Numbered from the stretch's first letter, positions 33,700-45,116 are shown. The stretch: DNA of 64,000 nt from Proteles cristata cristata (GCA_017311185.1 JAESUZ010005097.1:124001-188000); one strand, 5' to 3'. Numbers and translations are program-made. The notes: a model not told the origin generated them from the letters alone.

Positions 33700-33900
33700 C
33701 TTAAAGCCTCTTCATTTGAACTGTAGGGAGGGAGGTGAATTCTGTTTCTTTTTTGGACCTTAAGAGACACCCTCTCACCTGGTGGTGAACTCCACGCCAG
33801 GCACCAGATACATCCGCCTTCCTCACCAGTCCCCAGGGCCCAGCACACCAGCCTAGCGCGGAGAAGGTGTTTAATATGTATCTGTGGAATGGCTAACGTC
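33700..33900 (+). mobile_element. L2 3' end (probable)
   Basis: aactccacgccaggcaccag, cagggcccagcacaccagcc, gaaggtgtttaatatgta resemble the L2 terminus. Confidence 0.5.
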
Positions 33901-33929
33901 AGTTCCCTCAAACAGATCGGGATATTCTA

Positions 33930-34500
33930 AAATAATAAGGGGATGCTATTTTTGCCTACTAAATTAACAAAAATAGTTTAAAACACAATACTCGATACTG
34001 GTGAGCGTGCATGCAGATGGGCAGACTCAGGCATTGCTGGTAAGCGTGTTAATTGGTACAGTCCTTTGGAGAAGCCGCTTGGCCATATGTATGAGAAACC
34101 ACTAGAAATGGGTCCTATTTTGGGGCGCCTGGGTGGCTCAGTCGGTTAAGCGTCTGACTTCAGCTCAGGTCATGATCTCACAGTTTGTGGATTCGAGCCC
34201 CACGTCAGGCTCTGTGCTGACAGCTCAGAGCCTGGAGCCTGCTTCGGATTCAGTGTCTCCTTCTCTCTCTGTCCCTCCCCCACTCATGTTCTCTCTTCTT
34301 AAAAATAAATAAACATTTAAACATTTTTCAGAAAACAAGAGAAGGGAAAAGGTACATAAAGATTTTATTGTAGCATTTTAACCTAATGTCTTAATATGCC
34401 CAACAATACGGAAATTAAGTAGGTTCTAAAGAAAAAAAATATTGTACAGCCATTAAAATGATAGTATGAAAATTTGGTGCTGTCTCAGTTACTTGTAATT
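33930..34500 (+). mobile_element. Old LINE 3' relic split by a SINE
   Basis: tgctatttttgcctactaaa, attggtacagtcctttggag, ttggccatatgtatgagaaa; after the SINE, gattttattgtagcatttta, atatgcccaacaatacgg, tgtacagccattaaaatgat. Confidence 0.65.
34122..34320 (+). mobile_element. CAN SINE group B
   Basis: ggggcgcctgggtggctcag to cttaaaaataaataaacatt. Inserted in the old LINE relic. Confidence 0.93.
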
Positions 34501-34521
34501 TTCCCCTTCTGCTTTCTGTGG

Positions 34522-34741
34522 TTTTTTTTTTATTTTTAAATGTTTATTTATTTTTGAGAGAGAGAGAGAGAGACAGAGCGTGAACGAGCAAGGGACAAAA
34601 AGAGGAGACACAGAATCCGAAGCAGCTCCAGGCTCCAAGATGTCAGCACAGAGCCCGATGCAGGACTCGAACCCACAAGCCCTGAGATCATGACCTGAGC
34701 CAAAGTTAGACGCTTAACCGACAGAGCCACCCAGGCGCCCC
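34522..34741 (-). mobile_element. CAN SINE group B
   Basis: Poly-T, aaatgtttatttatttttga to gacagagccacccaggcgcc and cc. Confidence 0.93.
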
Positions 34742-34949
34742 TCTGTTTTGAACAAAACAAAAATTAAATTTCAATTAAGAATAAAAACGATGTCGTCAGG
34801 AAAAAAAATTAATTGCATTCTTTTATATCAAAAGCCCTTCTATTATTCTCAGATTTCTTTTTGGCCGACCTCGAGTTTTCTTCGCACGTCATAGGCTGGT
34901 AACTGGGACACAAAGCTTTCCTCCCCAAGTATAATCTGATCTACTTTAC

Positions 34950-35120
34950 TAAACGTTCCTTCACTAGCTGGATCAGTCGGTGAGAATCAAGTACTACCTG
35001 CTGGGTATATGTTGGTGAGTAAACCTAACAAGTAAACCCTGCCCTCCGGAAGCTGACACTCTAAAGCGAAGAAAACTGCAAACAGGATACACACGTAGAG
35101 TTTGTAGCCTGATAGATGAA
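34950..35120 (-). mobile_element. L2 fragment
   Basis: gtactacctgctgggtatat, gtaaaccctgccctccggaa, gctgacactctaaagcg: reverse L2 3' region. Confidence 0.65.
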
Positions 35121-35149
35121 GGGTGTTGCTCAGGGTAAACATGACACAG

Positions 35150-35745
35150 TCAACCCACTTCTGTGAAGTTCAAAACCAGCATGATTCATCTGTGCTCATG
35201 AATAAACTGGGGAGCTCCCTGCGATGGAGTATTACGCAGCGATGAAAAAGAACACATCACCACCAGGGGCGCCTGGGTGGCTTAGTTGGTTAAGCGTCCG
35301 ACTTTCACTTAGGTCATGATCTCGCGGTTTGTGGGTTCGAGCCCCGCGTCGGGCTCTGTGCTGACTGCCAGCTCAGAGCCTGGAGCCTGTTTCAGAGTCT
35401 GTGACTCCCTCTCTCTCTGACCCTCCCCTGCTCAAGCTGTCTCTCTCTCTCTCTTTCTCTCCTAGAAATAAATAAAAAACATAAAAAAAAAAATTTAAAG
35501 AACACATCACCACCAGATACACCCGGCAAAACCGATCCCTGAGGACACGAGGCAGCAGTCGCCTCACAGATGGAGGAGCCGGCCTGGGATGGGACAAGCC
35601 CCAACGTTCCCGGTGGACGAAAGTGTTCTTGATCTTGAACCAACAATGAGTGGCTCATCGACATCCCAAAATCTGTTGGGTCGTACCCTTAAAACTGGTG
35701 AACATGGCTATGTGGTAGTCCAAGTTAAAAAAAAAAAATTAAAAA
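35150..35745 (+). mobile_element. Old L1 3' UTR split by a young SINE
   Basis: gatggagtattacgcagcga, tgaaaaagaacacatc is the L1 text ggagtattactcagc. It resumes after the SINE and ends with cccttaaaactggtgaacat and an A tract. Confidence 0.7.
35266..35496 (+). mobile_element. CAN SINE group A with perfect 20-bp TSD
   Basis: ggggcgcctgggtggcttag through ctcctagaaataaataaaaa. The exact duplication aaagaacacatcaccaccag flanks it (35246-35265 and 35497-35516), so the insertion is recent. Confidence 0.97.
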
Positions 35746-35797
35746 GGACAAGAGGGAAAGAAGCAAGGGGCTGCTGGGGCTGGTAAAAGTTGGTTCT

Positions 35798-36019
35798 AGG
35801 GGCTCCTGGGTGGCTTAGTCGGTTAAGCGTCCGACTTTCGCTTAGGTCATGATCTCGCGGTTCGTGGGTTCGAGCCCGGCGTCGGGCTCTGTGCTGACTG
35901 CCAGCTCAGAGCCTGGAGCCTATTTCAGAGTCTGTGTCTCCCTCTCTCTCTGACCCTCCCCTGCTCCCGCTGTCTCTCTCTCTCTCTCTCTAGAAATAAA
36001 TAAAACATTAAAAAAAAAA
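35798..36019 (+). mobile_element. CAN SINE group A with perfect TSD
   Basis: ggggctcctgggtggcttag through tctagaaataaataaaacat. Exact duplication aaaagttggttct on both sides. Confidence 0.97.
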
Positions 36020-36139
36020 AAAAGTTGGTTCTGTCGCCAAGTAAACTTCGCCTGGGTGGGCGGGGTCAGAAAACCTTGACCAGAACACGGTAAGGAGGGC
36101 GGGGCGGAGCCACGGGGACCACAAGAATGAGTCTCAGGA

Positions 36140-36379
36140 GAGGAGACTTGTAAGCTACTTGTAAGCCTGGGTGGCTCAGTGGGTTAAGCGTCCAACTGCG
36201 GCTCAGGTCATGACCTCACGGTTTATGGGTTTGAGCCCCACGTCAGGCTCTGTGCTGACAGCTCAGAGCCTGGGGCCTGTTTCAGAGCCTGTCTCCCTCT
36301 CTCTCTGCCCCTCCCCTGCTCGTGCTCTCTCTCTCTCTCAGAAATAAATAAGACATTAAAAAAAGAAACATGGGGAAAA
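36140..36379 (+). mobile_element. CAN SINE group B with extra 5' sequence inside its TSD
   Basis: The duplication aatgagtctcagga (36126-36139 and about 36381-36394) encloses 24 non-SINE bases ending tacttgtaa, followed by a SINE lacking the first few bases (gcctgggtggctcagtgggt) and a tail with cagaaataaataagac. Confidence 0.85.
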
Positions 36380-36424
36380 AAATGAGTCTCAGGAATCAGA
36401 AAACAATAAGGAATATTATACTTA

Positions 36425-36623
36425 TTTTTTTTTAATATTTTATTTATTTCTAGGAGAGAGAGAGAGACAGCGTGAGCAGGGGAGAGAGAGAGAGGGAGTC
36501 ACAGACTCCGAAACAGGCTCCAGGCTCAGTCAGCAGAAGCCACGCGGGCTCGAACCACAACCCGTGAGATCATGACCTAAGCGAAAGTCGGACGCTTAAC
36601 CGACTAAGCCACCCAGGCGCCCC
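36425..36623 (-). mobile_element. CAN SINE group A, internally deleted, perfect TSD
   Basis: ttatttctaggagagagaga to actaagccacccaggcgccc and c. The cagaggctctgagctggcag block is shortened (caggctcagtcagcagaagc). Exact duplication aggaatattatactta. Confidence 0.95.
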
Positions 36624-38295
36624 AGGAATATTATACTTATTAATTAGGTATTAACGCCTGTTAATAATTAGGTAGTAACACCTGTGCATTGATTAATACA
36701 TATTTTTGAGCTCCTCCTCTGGGCTAGGAACGCATTACAAGAAAAACTGAAAAATTAAAAAAAGGACAGAGCCTGTATCTTCTTCTTAATCAAATAATCA
36801 TATCAACAAAAGCTAAATGACTCTGTTGACAATGAAAATGAAAGCAAGGCACGGGATGCAATAAAACAGGGGTGGTCGGAGAGAGGCGGAGGCAGACGGC
36901 AGAGAAAGAGAAGGCGGGAGGGAGACAGAGACGGAGAGAGACGTCAGCAAGGTGAATTGTATTTGGGGTTTTCTGAAGGCTCTTTTCCACAGCTGAATAG
37001 TAACAGTAATAGCCTGGTAATTAGCATACGGCAGCTCTGTCTCTCTCTCGCCTGGGGCTGGCAGAGAAAATAACCACTTGTGCAGGAGAAGAGACCAAGG
37101 ACTTAAGGAGACATTTGGAAGAAAAATCAGCCTAGAAGTCATGCACTGGAGGAAAACAGTCGGAAGGTTCTGGCAAAGTAAAAGGAGCCTGGGGTCAGGG
37201 ATGCTTAAACAAGAGGTGGGGGGAGGGGAAGAAAAGCGATGTCCCGATGTCCAAACGGTCTTGGGGGAGTAAATTGGTACGACTCAACTCTAAAGCTCTG
37301 TCTGACTTCACAGATGGTGCTCCTAACCCTTCACCACCAAAGCCATGCCCTCTGTGCGTGTGTATTTCCCTTCAATTACGACAATTCACGGAGATGGATT
37401 TTGCGTATCAAACCACCTTCTCTTTTGGGTGCCATTGTGCAGGGGCAACGCTACAGATCTGCCGGGTCCAACCTCCTTTTCCTCCTTTCCCTTGAGCTGG
37501 TCGGGGGGCCCGGAATAGCGTTCTGGTCAACGACAGCGTGAGCTACTTGTAAGCCTGACACATAATGAACGTCTGGTACTTCTGTTCTGTCTCTTTCCTT
37601 ACCTGCCGGTCAAGTTCAGAAGCACCGCAGGGGAACTCAGAGGCCCTACTTGGGAGAAGACAAAGGCACAAGACGAAAGGACCCTGGCTCCCCGCATCGC
37701 CCCCTAGAGCAAAGCCTCCCCGGAGGATCACCCATCTCGGACCGTTGAGCTAAAGACGTAAATCACCGTGTTCAGTGGCTGAGCATCCAGGGAGCGTTTT
37801 TGTTACAGCAGCTTGCGTTCCGTTTCCTAGCTAACGCACCGCCACCTTGGACAGCGAAGTGAGCAGAAGGAAATTCGCAGGCGTCGCCCCTAAGTGTTCA
37901 GGGACTGATGTTCTCCCCAGTTCTGTGTCTAAACCTTCACTCTCCGGCCCTGGAAGGAAAATCCATCTTCCTTTGGGACTCAGACCACCCACATGGCATC
38001 ACCATGATGCTGGAGACCATATCTCGCCCTCCTCCGTCCCCTCCAGGCTGTTTCTCACCTGCTCTTTCCCCAGCCCCCCACACGGCAAACGATGCCTGCA
38101 TTTCAGTCCACACGGACAGAGGTGCCGTCCGTTCCTGCGGAACAAAGAGAAAGTCCGTTGGAAGCCTCACAGCCACGACTTTGGCCTTGGGGATCCTGCT
38201 CTCCAGCCACTAAACAACCCAGTTACTGAAGCAGAGGACTGGGATCTATGTTCTACACCTTCTGCTATTTGATCAATCACTGAGACGTATTAATT
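36624..38295. promoter_or_regulatory. Repeat-free 1.7 kb with candidate conserved element at 36.64-37.06 kb
   Basis: No gene recognised. A 24-bp-spaced tandem pair of taattaggtattaacgcctg / taattaggtagtaacacctg sits at 36641-36684, and ggtaattagcatacgg lies near 37017. The purine-rich block 36870-36950 is simple-sequence-like. Regulatory function is inference only. Confidence 0.35.
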
Positions 38296-38415
38296 CTACA
38301 TTCATTCAAAAACCTACTGAATCCAGCCACTTCTCTCCATCACCAGTGCTTCCATCAAGTTCCAGGCCACCATCATCTCTTAGGATAAGTTCCAAATCCA
38401 TCAACGTGGACCCCT
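38296..38415 (+). mobile_element. L2 fragment
   Basis: ccacttctctccatcaccag, tccaggccaccatcatctct: forward L2 text. Confidence 0.6.
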
Positions 38416-39416
38416 CCCCAGGCCCCGCCTCTCTCTCCGTTCTGTGGACCCAGACCCCTTTGAAGTCGACGTGGCCAGGAGACCTTCCCCCTCTCTGCAG
38501 TCAGAAGCTTTCCTCGGCCTTCAGAGCACTCTGGGTATCTGCTGGACTGGGATGCCAGTCAGCAGGGCCCTGCGCGGGTCACTGCTGAGTTTGCAGGGTC
38601 CGGTCTGGGACACCACACAGAGCAGGTGTTCCGGACCATGTCCTGGAATAAATAGGCGGATGGGCAGATGGAGGACTTTCTCCCTCCAGGTGCCGAGTGT
38701 GAACCTATGCGTCCAAAGGAAACCGGAGGTGGCCGTTGTCCGGACAGCCCGGAACCTGGAAGTTCCACCAGGCCACAATCTGCTCATCGGTGCTTTTGCG
38801 GAGTCCGCGTTCTCTCTGGGGGGTGAGCGACCACGGGCGACAGGCAAAGACAATGCGGAGCCCACATAGAAACCAGCTACGGTGAGAGGTCGACACAGCG
38901 TGTGTCCGAGGCGGAGGCCTCGGGCGTTTGAAATGAACACAAAGCAGGTGAGAAGGTCAATTCCACACCAAAAATCGAGGCCGTGAGAATCAGAGGGTGT
39001 TGACCAGCAGCAGCGCCGCGTTTTAAAACAGAGCAGCCTCCTAGGATGCGCAGCCTGCCTTTGCCTTCGCATCAATTTCCACAGGTCCCTGAGCAAGCAC
39101 AAGCGGCCCTTCGGCAGGTGACAAGGGGCCCGTTTTCCCCACCGCAGAGAGCAACCCCCCCCAAAGTGTGGCGAGGCGCTCTGTGGTGGCAGGGCTGAGG
39201 GGCCCCAGGCAGCGTCGGCCACTGTGTTGGGAGGGGACCCCGGCACCAGCCCCCTGGAGGGCCACTTTGGCGCTGCCACTGAAAATAACCCAAGCCGCTG
39301 CTCTCTGACCTGGCCACCCAACCATGTCCTCTCCCAATGCATCCGGCCGCCCGTGTCACGTCTGACGTAGGCTGAATAAAGGATGAGCCGCCACATTAAA
39401 AAATCATCATCCTCAT
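38416..39416. other. Upstream-flank unique stretch with a long non-coding-looking ORF
   Basis: A 291-codon open frame runs on the minus strand (39396-38521). It shows no domain, no signal peptide and no homology I recognise, and it starts next to a SINE. It is treated as chance in GC-richer sequence. Confidence 0.5.
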
Positions 39417-39541
39417 GGGGTGCCTGGGGGCTCCGTCGGTTGAGTGTCCGACTCTTGCTTTTGGCTCAGGTCATGATCTCAATGTTTGTGATATCGAGCC
39501 CCACACTGGGTTCTGTGCTGATAGCGGAGAGCCTGCCTGGG

Positions 39542-39587
<46 letters not shown>

Positions 39588-39655
39588 CCCCCCTCTCCCC
39601 CCCCTCTCTGCCCCTCCCCTGCGCTCTCCCTCTCAAAGTAAATAAGTAAGCTTAA
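39417..39655 (+). mobile_element. CAN SINE, older, with expanded CT tract
   Basis: ggggtgcctgggggctccgt, ttgcttttggctcaggtcat, tagcggagagcctgcctggg, then a pure (TC)n expansion and ctcaaagtaaataag. Confidence 0.9.
39545..39608 (+). repeat. (TC)n microsatellite inside a SINE
   Basis: About 20 TC units followed by C-rich runs. Confidence 0.93.
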
Positions 39656-39662
39656 AAGAGAA

Positions 39663-40164
39663 AGAAACCCAAGAGAGCTGTTTGGAGTGTGGGGGCAGGC
39701 GAGCGGCGGGGCAGGGGAAGCAGATGCCAGAGGGTGGCCCCGGAGACAATACTCGTGGAGGGGACAGAAGGAGTCTCCGTGTCTCCCTCTTCCTTAGCTG
39801 CCTCCGCCCTCACGATCATACAGCTGCAATCCTGCCTCTCTCTGAACAAAGGAGCTCTCCCTAAACTAATCTGGAAAGATCTCTGAGAACACACAGGTAG
39901 CACTCCTTCCTGGACCAGCAGCCACTCACTCGGAAAGATCCAGAGAGGTTCCCAGGCTCCTCTCACCTGGCAAATAAAAGGGCGCAGGCCTTGCCTGGTA
40001 AAGCGGCCTCTACAAAGCGGGGCACTCGCTCTCAGCCCCCCTTGGTCGTTGCCACGCCTGAATGTGGGCCCCGAGTGGCCAGCTCCCCTCCTTTTCCAAG
40101 AGGAATGGAGAAGCCAGATTTTCTTCCATCAAATCTTCTCAATTTTAAGAGTTGGCAGAGACTC
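39663..40164. other. Upstream-flank unique stretch
   Basis: No gene or repeat recognised. Confidence 0.5.
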
Positions 40165-40423
40165 GGGGCGCCTGGGTGGCTTAGTCGGTTAAGCGTCCGA
40201 CTTTCGCTTGGGTCATGATCTCGCAGTTCGTGGGTTCGAGCCCCGCGTCAGGCTCTGTGCTGACTGCCAGCTCAGAGCCTGGAGCCTGTTTCAGCCTGTG
40301 GCTCCCTCTCTCTGACCCTCCCCTGCTCACACTGTCTCTCTCTCTCTCCTAAAAATAAATAAAACATTAAAAAAATTAAAAAAAAAAAAAAAGTAAAGAA
40401 ACATTAAAAGAATTAAAAAAAAA
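40165..40423 (+). mobile_element. CAN SINE group A with long compound A tail and TSD
   Basis: ggggcgcctgggtggcttag, ctctcctaaaaataaataaa, then a tail in which acattaaaa recurs twice. Duplication agagttggcagagact at 40149-40164 and about 40425-40440. Confidence 0.95.
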
Positions 40424-40440
40424 AAGAGTTGGCAGAGACT

Positions 40441-40841
40441 CCTTTTTTTTTTTTTTTTTGGAAAAACAAAAACTGCGGTCTGTATACAACCTCTGATCCA
40501 GGGACATGCAGAATCTGTGCCTCCCTGGGAATCTTCTGGAAACGTTTTCTTGACGGAAGGGCAGCCTTTGTGGCAGGGCAACTACCTGATGTGTTGTAGG
40601 ACACCAGAGATACCAAGAGGTGGTAACACATGCTAGAGAGAGGCCGCCATGTAAGGTTGCTCAAGGCACGCACTGCACAAGTGCTCCCGGCCACACAAGA
40701 CAGAGGAAAGCTAAATACAGTCTGCTGAAGGAGAGATCTTCATGACACATGGACCCAGCTGGTACCACCAGAATCCCTATCAAATTCAACATCACTAAAA
40801 GAGGCAACCAGATTGGGGCGGTGGGGGGTTGGGGGGGAGAC
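40441..40841. other. Upstream-flank unique stretch
   Basis: Begins with a T tract (40443-40459). A G-rich run (gggggttggggggga) lies at 40824-40838. No gene recognised. Confidence 0.5.
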
Positions 40842-41045
40842 GGGCGCCTGGATGGCACAGTGGGTTAAGTGTCCGACTTCATTCAGCTCAGGTCCCGATC
40901 TCACAGTTCATGAGTTTCAGCCTTGCATCGGGCTCTGTGTTGCCAGCTCAGAGCCTGGAGCCTGCTTCGGATTCTGTGTCTCCCTCTCTCCCTGCCCCTC
41001 CCCTGCTCACACTCTGTCTCTCTATCTCAAAAATAAACACTTAAA
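40842..41045 (+). mobile_element. CAN SINE group B, variant head
   Basis: gggcgcctggatggcacagt, ttcattcagctcaggtcccg, tctgtgttgccagctcagag to ctcaaaaataaacactt. Confidence 0.9.
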
Positions 41046-41049
41046 TTTT

Positions 41050-41370
41050 TTTAATTATCCCCAAATAAAAAGATTACTTTGAAACAATGGCCTTGTCACT
41101 GTAGTTTTTAATAGACTCCTTATTTCTTAGAGCTCTGTGCCGTAACATTAGTGGGTAAACAGTATCATGTCTAGAATTTGCTTTCAACTAAGCCAGCAAA
41201 GCGCAGACAGTATGTGTAGGGAAACCAGACCTGCCAAGTGTCGATATTATTAAAGTTAGAAAACGTGTATGTGGAGGTCACTTCTAGAATGCTCTCCAAT
41301 TCTGTGTAAGTTTGCAATTGTTCGTGATAAAAAGTGTTTTTGAAAATTCAAGATTGGACCCACGGCCTCC
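41050..41370 (+). mobile_element. Old LINE 3' end (probable)
   Basis: ctgtgtaagtttgcaattgt, tcgtgataaaaagtgttttt is typical terminal L1 text. The rest is degenerate. Confidence 0.5.
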
Positions 41371-41371
41371 T

Positions 41372-41606
41372 ATTTTTTTTAATGTTTTTTTTTTAAATTT
41401 ATTTCTAGGAGAGAGAGAGAGAGAAAGAGAGAGACAGTGTGAGCAGGGGAGGGTCAGAGAGAGAGGGAGTCACAGACTGAAACAGGCCTCAGGCTCTGAG
41501 CTGGCAGTCAGCACAGAGCCCAACGCGGGGCTCGAACCCACAAACCGCGAGATCATGACCTAAGTGAAAGTCGGAGGCTTAACCAACTAAGCCACCCAGG
41601 CGCCCC
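41372..41606 (-). mobile_element. CAN SINE group A with TSD
   Basis: Poly-T, aaatttatttctaggagaga to ctaagccacccaggcgcccc. Duplication cccacggcctc. Confidence 0.95.
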
Positions 41607-42398
41607 CCACGGCCTCTTAAAAGATGCTCCTCAGGATAGACTGCGTAAGCCCAGAGGAAGAGGGCCTTCATGGCACCTGAGGGAACTCTCCACTAGCCAG
41701 GCCACATGTCCTGAATTGCAGGGGCCCCCTCCCCCTCGCAGCCCATCAGGTTACCCAGGCCTAGGTGCAGCCCTCCATGGAATGACGAGATGATGTGGGT
41801 CTTTGACCTCTGGGGTTACTGAGCTCCTCCCCTCCCCAACCCAGCCTAACTCTTAATCACCTCCCTTCGACCTTGTAGAATCTGCCTCAAGCCATGTCCC
41901 ATGATCAACAGTGACCACAAAAAATCCCAACTTGCCCCACGTGTTAATTTGGACAATAAAGTCCCTAAAAAAGTTGCCTCGGGCCATCTGCAAAGAATAG
42001 CTCTTACGAGAGCCATAGGAAACTACCTTTCTTCTTCCATTGGGCACGAACAGGGTAGCAGGTAGCCCCAATTACAATGGCAGCCACTTCCTGAGACCTT
42101 GGGTCCTTGAGAAATTAAACTAGTGCTGGATCAACCCCATCCTGAAGCCCACCCCACCTCGGCGCTTCCGCTCATGAAAGATCCTACCTTTCCCCTACTG
42201 TTCAGTCGGCCCGAGTTTGCTAGGACTTGCAGCCCCACACCCTCCCCTGGTCTGATCACATAGAACATTCTTCACAGAGGCCCGTGCCTCTCAGTTTCTG
42301 CAAACCCATACAGATTTGCCAGCAGGGCAGGGCCCAAGTACAGCCGCGCCTCTGAAATCATCAGACTCTGAACCCCAGCTTCATTCAGATGACGCATG
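41607..42398. other. Upstream-flank stretch, unassigned
   Basis: No gene recognised. 41.85-42.35 kb (including ggacaataaagtccctaaaa) has an LTR-like flavour, with a polyadenylation-type signal, but no target duplication or internal retroviral sequence is seen. Confidence 0.35.
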
Positions 42399-42621
42399 TT
42401 TTTTTGTTTTTTTAAATGTTTTATTTATTTCTAGGAGAGAGAGAGAGAGACAGCGTGAGCAGGGGAGGGTCAGAGAGAGAGGGCGTCACAGACCGAAACA
42501 GGCTCCAGGCTCTGAGCTGGCAGTCAGCACAGAGCCCGACGTGAGGCCCGAACCCACGAACCGCGAGATCACGACCTAAGCGAAAGTTGGACGCTTAACC
42601 GACTAAGCCACACAGGCGCCC
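42399..42621 (-). mobile_element. CAN SINE group A
   Basis: aaatgttttatttatttcta, ggagagagagagagacagcg to ccgactaagccacacaggcg and ccc. Confidence 0.94.
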
Positions 42622-42884
42622 TGAGAAGGATCACATCTTATGTTTAGTCTCACCAATCCAGAACGGTTTTTTCCTGGAGAGTTGTCTCATTAGCATATCA
42701 ATGCCCCTCTTACCACTCCGAGATTCCTCAGAGTTTTAGGAGCTGTATGTGGGAGCTGAGGAAAAACGCAAATGTGTTTTTATTATTCCACAAGCCCATG
42801 GCCTCATTCCAGTGCCTGAGGGCAGCCCTTCCTGACATCCAACCTTATTTCAGCCCCTGGATGCAGCCATTCCTGAAACAGACA

Positions 42885-43136
42885 TTTTTTTTTTCTTTTT
42901 CTTTTTTTTTTTAATTTTTTTTTTAATGTTTTATTTATTTCTAGGAGAGAGAGAGAGACAGAGACAGCGTGAGCAGGGGAGGGTCAGAGAGAGAGGGAGT
43001 CACCGGCTGAAACAGGCTCCAGGCTCTGAGCTGGCAGTCAGCACAGAGCCCGACGCGGGGCTCGAACCCACGAACCGCGAGATCATGACCTAAGCGAAAG
43101 TCGGACGCTTAACCGACTAAGCCACCCAGGCGCCCC
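42885..43136 (-). mobile_element. CAN SINE group A with TSD and long T tail
   Basis: A tail of more than 40 T-rich bases, ttatttctaggagagagaga to actaagccacccaggcgccc. Duplication cagacattttt. Confidence 0.96.
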
Positions 43137-44205
43137 CAGACATTTTTAATTACTTGAGCCAATACACACACGCACGCACACACACTACCCTTTTTGTTTT
43201 CAACCTGAATCCGTCTGCATTGTGTTTCTATCCTTCACAACCAAAAGACTGCTGTCCAACCTCCGTCCGGAATCCCGCACACACACTCCGCCCCCTTCAG
43301 ACCGACCCATTCATCAACCTGGCAAATCTGGGTGCATCGCGCGCACCTTGGCTCAATGCTTCTTCCAGTGGGAGGGCTCCCCCGATTCCACAGAGCGAAC
43401 CCAGGCGCTCCCTGTGCCCGCGGCCTTCACCCGCCACCCCCACCGTGGTGACCGCAGTTCTGTGCGGATCCGTGCCTCTCTGTGCCGGCTGCGCCAGGTC
43501 GTTCTTCTGGGGGGGACAGGAGGGGGCTCGATGGCCTTCACGTGGTTGTGTTCCCAGCACCGACCTCAGCATCATCTGCCAATAGCTGTTAGGGCTGAAC
43601 GAACGGGTAAGTGAATGATTAAACAGTAATACGTCGCCTTCCTCCGACAATGGATTTATTTCCTTGCAAAGCAGAGGGAAAACCAAAAAATCCCTGCCGC
43701 TGATGGAACCGCACCGACGCGTGCCTTCTCTCCTCCGATGAAACAGCAAGCAAGGTGTGTGGGAAGGGAACAGAGGGACTTCGGGGACAGGCGGATAGAG
43801 GAGTGGGTGGCTCTAGCCAGCACAAGCCTTTCTTTCAGCCTCTGCGCTGTGGCTGCCCGGGCCCTGCCTCCAGGCTAACGTCCTCTGGAGCCCCGGAAAC
43901 AAGGAGAACCCATTTTTTCTAAGGGGGTAGCAGGGGAAACAGGACGGGAAAGGGAGGAAGATGTGTCCCTGGCCTTCCAACTGGCTCTGGTGTCCCCTGC
44001 TGCTCCGGGAGCTGGCCAAACACATCTAATTTAGCTCTTCCTTCTTTCCCAGACGCTGGTAACGGACCCACACAGAACACGGTGGGCATTCAAGCACCCT
44101 TCCTCCCGACAGAGAAGGGAAGATGAGAAGGCATGCGGAAAGGGGACTGCACGCCATGGGAAAGTCGGAAGAGGAGTCGGCCCAGCGGGGCCGAATAAAC
44201 ACAGC
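43137..44205. other. Upstream-flank unique stretch
   Basis: No gene recognised. A short CA run (cacacacgcacgcacacaca) lies at 43167-43186. The overlapping ORFs at 43.15-43.75 kb on both strands lack motifs. Confidence 0.5.
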
Positions 44206-44209
44206 TCTC

Positions 44210-44345
44210 ACCCGGGGTCGGGCACTTGGCTGTAAGCCTGATGTACAGTAACTCAATTCACCCTCCTCCAAACGCGTGAAGTAGGCTGTAGCGTCACCCC
44301 CATTTTACAGATGAGAAGGGAGAGGAGAAATATTGCAAAAGACAA
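44210..44345 (-). mobile_element. MIR fragment
   Basis: agtaactcaattcaccctcc, tcacccccattttacagatg, agaagggagaggagaaat: reverse MIR. Confidence 0.85.
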
Positions 44346-44355
44346 GGCAGGGACT

Positions 44356-44470
44356 TCTTTTAAAGTTTATTTATGTATCTTAAGAAATCTCTACACCCAA
44401 CGTGGGATTCGAACTCGCGACCCCAAGATGGAGAGTCGCAGGCTCCTCTGACAGAGCCAGCCGGGCGCCC
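44356..44470 (-). mobile_element. CAN SINE-related fragment, old
   Basis: aaagtttatttatgtatctt, acgtgggattcgaactcgcg, gagccagccgggcgccc. The CT-rich middle is missing, as in an older CAN SINE type. Confidence 0.75.
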
Positions 44471-44501
44471 TGACAAAATGGGGACTTTGAAAAAGTCTTG
44501 T

Positions 44502-44705
44502 GGGGGGTTCGGGGGCTCTGTTGGTCAAGCGTCTGACTTTGGTTTAGGTCATGATCTCGCGGTCCAGGGGTTCGAGCCCTGTGTGGGGCTCTGTGCTGAC
44601 AGCTCAGAGCCTGGAGCCTGCTTCAGATTCTGTATGTGTCTCTCTCTGCCCCTCCCCTGCTTGTGCTCTGTCTCTCTCTCTTTTGAAAATAAATAAACAT
44701 TGAAA
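44502..44705 (+). mobile_element. CAN SINE group B, altered head
   Basis: gggggttcgggggctctgtt, gactttggtttaggtcatga through ttgaaaataaataaacattg. Confidence 0.9.
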
Positions 44706-44880
44706 AACATTTCAAATGAAGGCACTCATGGATCCCAATGCCTGAAACATAAACTAGCACTGTACGTGCTCATTAAACAATGTGGGCTGCAAGTTCAGAA
44801 GAAATCCTAGCCCCCATCATAAGGCATCAATTTCATTCCCTATTTAGTGGGACAGACACATTCCAAAGCAAGAGGGATGA

Positions 44881-45116
44881 GGGGCGCCTGGGTGGCTTAG
44901 TCGGTTGGGCGTCCGACTTTCACTTAGGTCATGATCTCGCGGATCGTGGGTTCGAGCCCCGCATCAGGCTCTGTGCTGACTGCCAGCTCAGAGCCTGGAG
45001 CCTGTTTCAGTCTGTGACTCCCTCTCTCTCTGACCCTCCCCTCTCACGCTGTCTCTCTCTCTCTCCTAGAAATAAATAAAACATTAAAAACAAAAATTAA
45101 AAAAAAAAACAAAAAA
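44881..45116 (+). mobile_element. CAN SINE group A with perfect TSD
   Basis: ggggcgcctgggtggcttag through cctagaaataaataaaacat and a long A-rich tail. Exact duplication aaagcaagagggatg. Confidence 0.97.

Noticed and set aside
38521..39396. 291-codon minus-strand ORF
   Set aside because: No domain, no family resemblance, low-complexity Arg/Ser/Pro-rich composition, and no splice or promoter support. Probably chance in GC-richer DNA.
41850..42350. Possible LTR (aataaa-type signal, LTR-like composition)
   Set aside because: No terminal tg...ca boundaries, no target duplication and no retroviral internal region found; left unassigned.
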